Shown here: in pieces, positions 6,720 through 11,295 of the stretch
Layout of the letters: the number at the start of each line of letters is the position of its first letter
Position numbering within the stretch: the stretch's first letter is position 1
Assembly: GCA_946481105.1 (NCBI GenBank)
Contig: CAMLMM010000068.1
Location: forward strand, 1 to 11,295
Source of the DNA: an uncultured Alphaproteobacteria bacterium
GTDB lineage: Bacteria; Pseudomonadota; Alphaproteobacteria; Micavibrionales; Micavibrionaceae
DNA: 11,295 bases
Direction of reading: 5' to 3'
Position numbers and translations under genes: made by a program
Notes under the pieces: model-generated
Database searches by the model: none
Told to the model about the DNA's origin: nothing
Seen by the model: only the letters and a program-made list of their open reading frames with translations

Positions 6720-8146
6720 TATTCTACCCAGGCCACGCGCAGAATATTAGTTGTCCCGGGCGTATTGAATGGTACACCAGCGGTCATCACGAAACGTTCG
6801 CCTTTTTGTGCCAGACCTTCGGCCCCGACACGTTGCTGCGCAAGTTTCACCGCATCGGCAAAGGTTGTGACTTCCTCGACCAGCAGCGCATGAACCCCGT
6901 AGGATACCGACAAACGGCGAGCCGTTGAGAGATTCTGCGTTAAACAGGCAACCTTCATTGCCGGACGCTGGCGCACGGCACGCAGAGCCGTCGAACCGGA
7001 TGTTGTGTAGGTAACGATACAGGACGCATGAAGGTCATGCGCCACCTGGTCCGCAGCGACCGTAATCGCGTCACCCGCATCATTGTGGCGCGCATCAAGA
7101 TGATCGGTGTTAATCAGGGTACGGTACAGCTGGTCTTTTTCCACGCTGCGGCAGATACGGTCCATCATCTGCACGGCCTCAATCGGGTACTGACCAGCGG
7201 CAGTTTCCGCCGACAGCATCACCGCATCCGTCCCGTCAAAGATAGCCGTCGAAACGTCATTTACTTCGGCGCGTGTTGGTGATGGGTTTTCAATCATCGA
7301 TTCCATCATCTGGGTGGCCACGACGATTGGCTTACCTGCAAGACGCACGGCACGCACCACGCGTTTCTGCGCCAACGGCACTTCTTCGGGCGGAATTTCA
7401 ACACCCAGATCACCACGGGCCAGCATGACACCATCAGCCTGCGCGATCATTTGATCCAGATATTGAAGTGCCGACGGTTTTTCGAGTTTAATCATAAGTG
7501 CGGCACGGCCGGCAATTAGCTGACGCGCCTCAATAACGTCTTCCGGTTTCTGCACGAAGGATTGCGCGATCCAGTCAACACCCATGCCCAATGCGGCTTC
7601 AAGGTCGATACGGTCTTTCGGGGTCAGGGCCGCAATCGGCAAAACAACACCCGGCACGTTGAAACCTTTATTGTTCGACAGCACACGGCCTGCATGAATT
7701 TTACCGGTCAGGTAACCATCGCCACGGCCGACGATTTCCATGCGCACCTTGCCATCATCCAGCAGAATAAACGAACCAACCGGCATAGTATTGATAACTT
7801 CCGGGTGCGGCAGGTTCACGCGTTTTTCATCCCCCAGCGCCGGATCCAGATCAAGGCGGATCTCCATGCCAGCCGCAAGTTCAATCTTTCCGTCTTTAAA
7901 ACGACCCACACGCAGTTTCGGCCCCTGCATATCACCCAGAATAGCAATAGGGCGGCCTGTTTCCTTTTCCACCTGACGGATGAACTGGACTCGCTCAGCA
8001 TGATCTTTATGCTCACCATGGCTGAAGTTCAGGCGGAACATATCAACACCTGCATGAAACAATTTACGAATCATTTCTTCAGAATTGGAAGCGGGGCCCA
8101 GAGTTGCCACAATTTTAGTCTGGCGGGAACGTATCAACGCGGTCAT
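6719..8146 (-). CDS. pyk: Pyruvate kinase
   Basis: Pyruvate kinase catalyses the last step of glycolysis: phosphoenolpyruvate plus ADP gives pyruvate plus ATP. The protein is cytoplasmic and usually a homotetramer. Its 475 residues match the bacterial family. Seen in order: TKIVATLGPAS (10-20); MFRLNFSHGEH (36-46) with Arg38, Asn40 and Ser42; QGPKLRVG (74-81); the small B domain (about 82-178); the active-site stretch with Lys220 and Glu222 (MIKLEKPSAL); Asp246 in LARGDLGVEIPPE; and ATQMMESMIENPSPTRAEVND. The C-terminal domain (about 345-475) is complete. The ATG has AAAAGG six bases upstream. The gene diverges from the NDUFA9-like gene across an 88-base region, and its TAG stop overlaps the GTG start of mnmC by one base, so mnmC translation probably depends on it. 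Confidence 0.97.
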   Translation of the reverse strand: MTALIRSRQTKIVATLGPASNSEEMIRKLFHAGVDMFRLNFSHGEHKDHAERVQFIRQVEKETGRPIAILGDMQGPKLRVGRFKDGKIELAAGMEIRLDLDPALGDEKRVNLPHPEVINTMPVGSFILLDDGKVRMEIVGRGDGYLTGKIHAGRVLSNNKGFNVPGVVLPIAALTPKDRIDLEAALGMGVDWIAQSFVQKPEDVIEARQLIAGRAALMIKLEKPSALQYLDQMIAQADGVMLARGDLGVEIPPEEVPLAQKRVVRAVRLAGKPIVVATQMMESMIENPSPTRAEVNDVSTAIFDGTDAVMLSAETAAGQYPIEAVQMMDRICRSVEKDQLYRTLINTDHLDARHNDAGDAITVAADQVAHDLHASCIVTYTTSGSTALRAVRQRPAMKVACLTQNLSTARRLSVSYGVHALLVEEVTTFADAVKLAQQRVGAEGLAQKGERFVMTAGVPFNTPGTTNILRVAWVE

Positions 8147-8234
8147 GGAAATACCTTTTCTGGCATATAAAAGCCTTTTGAAAACCTTTGCAGATGTTTA
8201 TAGTGAAGCGCAGAAAAATCAAGGAGTGTTTGCA
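8147..8234. promoter_or_regulatory. Shared divergent promoter region of pyk and the NDUFA9-like gene
   Basis: These 88 bases separate two divergent genes. For the plus strand, TTTTGA (8176-8181) and TATAGT (8199-8204) are 17 bases apart; the better -35 match TTGAAA (8178-8183) gives a 15-base spacer. The same TA-rich stretch reads ACTATAAA on the minus strand, so the two -10 elements may overlap. No operator palindrome was recognised. Confidence 0.4.
8221..8226 (+). promoter_or_regulatory. Ribosome binding site that fixes the start of the NDUFA9-like gene
   Basis: AAGGAG lies eight bases before the ATG at 8235. The reading frame is open further upstream to an ATG at 8085, but that extension would run antisense through the start of pyk and lies before the conserved Rossmann motif, so 8235 is chosen. 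Confidence 0.8.
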
Positions 8235-9167
8235 ATGGCGTTAAGCCTGAAAGGCCATATTATCACCGTTTTTGGTGGTACCGGATTTGCCGGGCGGCAC
8301 ATAATAAAAGCCCTGGCCGATGCTGGGGCCCGCATTCGTGTTGCAACGCGGCAAACTAATTCGGCTTATTTCCTGCGCCTTTATGGACAGCCCGGCCAGA
8401 TTGTCCCCGTTCAGGTGTCGTATCAATCCGAAACCAGTGTCGATAACGCCGTGGCCGGATCAACTCTGGTGATCAACTGCCTTGGGATTTTGCACCAGCG
8501 CCGCAAAGCCGCCAGCTTTTCTCATGTGCATAATGACATCCCAGTCTGGATTGCCCGCGCCTGTTACAAGCACCGCATCCGCAAATTTATACATATTTCT
8601 GCGCTGGGTATTGACACCAGCCGTTCTAAATATGCCGCCAGCAAACTGAAAGGCGAGTTCGGGGTTACATCTGTTTTCCCGCGCGCCACCATCCTGCGTC
8701 CCAGCGTCATCTTCGGCCCGGAAGATAATTTCTTTAATAAATTTGACCGCATGGCCCGGATATCCCCTGCCCTGCCGCTTATCGGCGGGGGGCATACGCA
8801 GTTCCAGCCCGTTTATGCGGGGGATATCGCCGCGGCTGTCATGGCCAGTATTGCGAACCCGGATACAAATGGACAAATTTATGAACTGGGGGGACCGGAG
8901 ATTTTATCCTTCCGCGCCATCCTTGAACGTCTGGCCGCTGTGACCGGCCGCCGTCGACGCTTTATTTCTTTACCCTGGTGGCTCGCGCGTCTGCAGGCCT
9001 TCCTTCTTGCCTGGCTGCCCGACCCGCCGCTTACCAATGACCAGATAACCAGCCTGCAGTCTGATTCAGTAGTTAATCGTGACCATAAAAATTTTGCTGA
9101 TCTCGGGATTGTTCCAACCCCGCTTGATGCTATTCTCCCTCTCTACTTACGAAAGGATGCTGCCTGA
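8235..9167 (+). CDS. Complex I NDUFA9-subunit-like NAD(P)-binding protein
   Basis: This is an atypical short-chain dehydrogenase/reductase related to the NDUFA9 (39 kDa) accessory subunit of respiratory complex I. In mitochondria that subunit binds NADPH and stabilises the enzyme. The bacterial relatives are presumed, not proven, to serve complex I. The protein has 310 residues. The Rossmann motif ITVFGGTGFAG is at 10-20, followed by a basic RVATRQ segment that suggests NADPH preference. The segment around HISALG and KYAASKLKGE holds the Tyr-x-x-x-Lys pair of the family. ILRPSVIFGPEDNFFNKF is a strong signature of the NDUFA9 subgroup. The hydrophobic LPWWLARLQAFLLAWLP stretch near 256-272 may contact the membrane. 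It overlaps surA by one base (TGATG), so the two are an operon. An NAD-dependent epimerase is the alternative but less likely reading. Confidence 0.88.
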   Translation: MALSLKGHIITVFGGTGFAGRHIIKALADAGARIRVATRQTNSAYFLRLYGQPGQIVPVQVSYQSETSVDNAVAGSTLVINCLGILHQRRKAASFSHVHNDIPVWIARACYKHRIRKFIHISALGIDTSRSKYAASKLKGEFGVTSVFPRATILRPSVIFGPEDNFFNKFDRMARISPALPLIGGGHTQFQPVYAGDIAAAVMASIANPDTNGQIYELGGPEILSFRAILERLAAVTGRRRRFISLPWWLARLQAFLLAWLPDPPLTNDQITSLQSDSVVNRDHKNFADLGIVPTPLDAILPLYLRKDAA

Positions 9168-10105
9168 TGCGCCGTCTGTTATCTCTTTGCGTCGCTTTGA
9201 CGTTTCTTCTTCCTACGGCAGTCCAGGCCGCCGGTCAGGAAAGTATCGTCGCCGTTGTTAATCAAGGCGTGATTACCGCTTCCGATCTTAAGGCAAGGGT
9301 ACAACTCGTGTCCGCGTCCAGTGGCATGACCCCGTCCAAGGAACTGAGCGCCAAGCTGCGCCCGCAGATTTTGACAATGTTGATCGAAGAACAATTGCGC
9401 GTACAGGAAGCCGACCGTTTGGGCATTAAAGTAACGGATGCGGAAGTAGACGAAGGTTTTACCGCGATTGCCAAGCAGAATAATATTCCCGCTACTGAAT
9501 TCAAGAAAATGCTGCAAAGCCACGGCATCAATATCGGCACTATGCGCGACCAGATACGTTCTCAATTGGCCTGGACAAAAGTAGTGCAGAAACGTATTCG
9601 TCCACGCGTGGAGGTCAGTGACGCCGATATTGACAGCGAACTTGACCGCATCAAAGAAAATATCGGGAAGGACCAATATCTGGTCGCCCAGATCCTTATC
9701 CCGATGTCAGCCCAGACCAAGACCGATGATGCGGGGGGATTTGCCGCCAAGCTGGCCGACCAACTCAAGAAAGAACCCGAATCTTTCCCCAAGGCTGCAA
9801 AGCAATTCTCGGCCTCCGCCGGAGCGGATAAGGGTGGGTTGATTGGTTGGGTCATGCTCGGCCAGCTACCGCAGGAAGTTGACGCTGTCCTGCCTACCCT
9901 GAATAAAGGCGACGTATCCAGGCCAATCCAGACATCATCGGGTTATTACATTCTGCAATTACGCGACAAGCGTCAGTTGAGCGCCGAGACTTTGCCGTCC
10001 CGCGAGGATATTATGGAACGCCTTGGCATGGAACGTCTTGACCGCGCCGCGCGCCGTTATTTCCTTGATCTGCGCAGTTCGGCCTTCATTGAAAAGCGTG
10101 GCTGA
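9167..10105 (+). CDS. surA: Periplasmic chaperone / peptidyl-prolyl isomerase SurA
   Basis: SurA escorts unfolded outer-membrane proteins through the periplasm to the BAM complex. The protein has 312 residues. A signal peptide (1 to about 21, cleavage near AVQA) is followed by the SurA N-terminal chaperone domain (about 24-150, starting ESIVAVVNQGVITASDL). One parvulin-type PPIase domain follows (about 168-268; LVAQILIP, DKGGLIGWVMLGQLP, SSGYYILQLRDKR), then a C-terminal helix (275-310) that packs on the N-domain. E. coli SurA has two PPIase domains in 428 residues; a single-domain form is common in alphaproteobacteria. The ATG overlaps the TGA of the upstream gene, with AAAGGA nine bases before it. 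rsmA follows with an eight-base overlap. The usual neighbours lptD and pdxA are not adjacent here. Confidence 0.92.
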   Translation: MRRLLSLCVALTFLLPTAVQAAGQESIVAVVNQGVITASDLKARVQLVSASSGMTPSKELSAKLRPQILTMLIEEQLRVQEADRLGIKVTDAEVDEGFTAIAKQNNIPATEFKKMLQSHGINIGTMRDQIRSQLAWTKVVQKRIRPRVEVSDADIDSELDRIKENIGKDQYLVAQILIPMSAQTKTDDAGGFAAKLADQLKKEPESFPKAAKQFSASAGADKGGLIGWVMLGQLPQEVDAVLPTLNKGDVSRPIQTSSGYYILQLRDKRQLSAETLPSREDIMERLGMERLDRAARRYFLDLRSSAFIEKRG

Positions 10106-10934
10106 GGCATCCTTACCCCCCTTACGTGACGTTATTCGCACGCATAATCTGCGGGCAGAAAAAGCACTCGGGCAGAATTTCCTGCTCGACCAGAATATTA
10201 CCGACAAGATCATCCGCCTGTCCGGTGATTTCAGCGACATTAATGCTATCGAAATCGGTCCCGGTCCCGGCGGCCTGACTCGCAGTCTGCTCGCCTCGGA
10301 CGCCGCCAGCGTCACGGCGGTCGAATATGACCCGCGCGCGGTAGCGGCAATTGGCGATTTGAAACCAGTTTATGGCGATCGCCTGTCGATTGTGCAGGCT
10401 GATGCGCTCAAGGCCGATATCACGCACCTGACATCAACGCCACGCGCCGTGATTTCCAACCTTCCCTATAATATCAGTACCGTGCTGCTAGCGGGATGGC
10501 TGGAGCAGATCCGCGCCGATAAAAATGTCGTCGCGTTTATGAGTCTGATGTTTCAAAAAGAGGTCGCCGACCGCCTGCTCGCCCAACCCGGCAATAAGAC
10601 ATATGGCCGCCTGTCGGTCATGGCACAATGGCTGTGCGATGTTAAGAAACTGTTTGAACTGCCACCATCGGCCTTTACGCCGCCACCCAAGGTGAAATCC
10701 ACTGTGCTGCATTTCGCGCCGAAAACACTGCCCGAAGATGCGCCGGATTTTGCGGTGATGGAACGTATTCTGGCCGCCGCCTTCAATCAACGCCGCAAGA
10801 TGATACGGTCATCCCTGTCGGATTATGCGGAGGCGATTGAAGCTATCGGGATTGACCCGACTTTGCGTGCCGAGGATGTCGGTGTTGAAGGCTATATACA
10901 GCTTGCCCAGGCTTCAACACAAACAAAGATATAA
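10098..10934 (+). CDS. rsmA: 16S rRNA (adenine1518/1519-N6) dimethyltransferase RsmA
   Basis: RsmA (KsgA) dimethylates two adjacent adenines in helix 45 of 16S rRNA late in 30S assembly; its loss gives kasugamycin resistance. From the GTG at 10098 the protein has 278 residues, the usual length. Seen: LPPLRDVI (6-13); KALGQNFLLD (22-31); SAM motif I IEIGPGPGGL (51-60); Glu76 in VEYD; Asp102 in QADAL; the catalytic NLPYN (121-125); MFQKEVADRLLAQPG; FTPPPKV; and RRKMIRSSL. An ATG at 10023 in the same frame would lengthen the protein into surA-coding sequence without conserved residues, so I reject it. The GTG lies inside surA, overlapping its end by eight bases, with only a weak GAAAAG upstream. 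Translation is therefore probably coupled to surA. The stop is two bases from the convergent recN stop. Confidence 0.95.
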   Translation: MAEASLPPLRDVIRTHNLRAEKALGQNFLLDQNITDKIIRLSGDFSDINAIEIGPGPGGLTRSLLASDAASVTAVEYDPRAVAAIGDLKPVYGDRLSIVQADALKADITHLTSTPRAVISNLPYNISTVLLAGWLEQIRADKNVVAFMSLMFQKEVADRLLAQPGNKTYGRLSVMAQWLCDVKKLFELPPSAFTPPPKVKSTVLHFAPKTLPEDAPDFAVMERILAAAFNQRRKMIRSSLSDYAEAIEAIGIDPTLRAEDVGVEGYIQLAQASTQTKI

Positions 10935-10936
10935 AT

Positions 10937-11295
10937 TTAAGCTGATGCTGTCTGCTCAATTTGATTCGGCTCGGCGGCCGGTGTCACAGCAACAGGCACC
11001 TCAGGTGATGGACTTGCTGGCTTTGCCCGACGGATAACCGCCGCCGCAGAGGCCTCTTCAAGAAGTTTCTGCGCGTTCGCCTGCGCTTCCGATGTAATCG
11101 TATCACCCGCCAGCATACGCGAGATTTCATTCACGCGCTCTTCGAATGTCATCACATGAATGCTTGATGTTGTCGCACCATTGGTTGACTTCTTGCTGAC
11201 GTGCAATTGCTGTTCCCCGCGTGATGCCACTTGCGGGCTGTGTGTAATAATCAGAACCTGCGTGGTATCAGCCAAAAACGCAATGCGCTCGCCCA
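10937..11295 (-). CDS. recN: DNA repair protein RecN, C-terminal part (5' end outside the window)
   Basis: RecN is an SMC-like ATPase that acts early in double-strand-break repair by recombination. About 118 C-terminal residues are visible; the frame is open to the right edge. GERIAFLADTTQVLIITHSPQVAS is the end of the ATPase head, with the H-loop histidine in THSPQVA. It is followed by VSK, FEERVNEISRMLAGDTITSEA and ANAQKLLEE, all typical of the RecN C-terminus. A tail of about 39 residues rich in Ala, Pro and Glu (from EASAAA to the stop) extends past the point where most RecN proteins end and is probably disordered. The Walker motifs and coiled coil lie outside the window. Confidence 0.92.
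   Translation of the reverse strand, partial: GERIAFLADTTQVLIITHSPQVASRGEQQLHVSKKSTNGATTSSIHVMTFEERVNEISRMLAGDTITSEAQANAQKLLEEASAAAVIRRAKPASPSPEVPVAVTPAAEPNQIEQTASA

Noticed and set aside
7562..8170. Plus-strand open frame of about 200 codons opposite pyk
   Set aside because: It is antisense to conserved pyruvate kinase, shows no recognisable domain and has a His/Gln-rich composition typical of reverse-strand shadows.
8085..8234. N-terminal extension of the NDUFA9-like protein from an upstream ATG
   Set aside because: It overlaps pyk antisense and adds no conserved residues; the ATG at 8235 has a clear AAGGAG.
10023..10097. N-terminal extension of RsmA from an upstream ATG
   Set aside because: It would lie wholly within surA-coding sequence, and the GTG at 10098 gives the standard RsmA length and N-terminus.

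Overview
The window looks like chromosomal, housekeeping-rich DNA from an alphaproteobacterium with a compact genome. This rests on a mitochondrial-like succinate dehydrogenase cluster in the order sdhC-sdhD-sdhA, an NDUFA9-type complex I accessory protein, a fused two-domain MnmC, a SurA with one PPIase domain, and an RsmA with the typical N-terminal LPPLRDVI motif. GC content looks moderate by eye. No rRNA, tRNA, CRISPR, insertion sequence or phage gene was seen, and the assignment below class level is open.

Left block (1-2720, minus strand): the sdhCDA operon, with what may be the first codons of sdhB at the left edge. These encode the membrane anchors and flavoprotein of respiratory complex II. 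Upstream on the same strand is an unrecognised gene (2818-3429). It is separated by a 191-base AT-rich divergent region from a plus-strand trio (3621-5018): a secreted EF-hand protein, an ECF sigma factor, and a small single-pass membrane protein with a very acidic C-terminus that overlaps the sigma gene. I read the trio as a sigma factor/anti-sigma-like signalling unit, possibly sensing calcium or envelope state. It is the least ordinary part of the window.

Middle block (5019-8146, minus strand): pyk (pyruvate kinase) followed by mnmC (wobble-uridine tRNA modification). They share one base in a TAGTG stop/start. The mnmC stop directly abuts the stop of the trio.

Right block (8235-10934, plus strand): an NDUFA9-like reductase, surA and rsmA in a tightly overlapping run, diverging from pyk through an 88-base shared promoter region. 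The usual pdxA is absent between surA and rsmA. At the right edge the 3' end of recN converges on rsmA with two bases between the stops.

All genes appear intact apart from those cut by the window edges. The longest non-coding stretch is 191 bases, so no gene-free region exceeds 300 bases.
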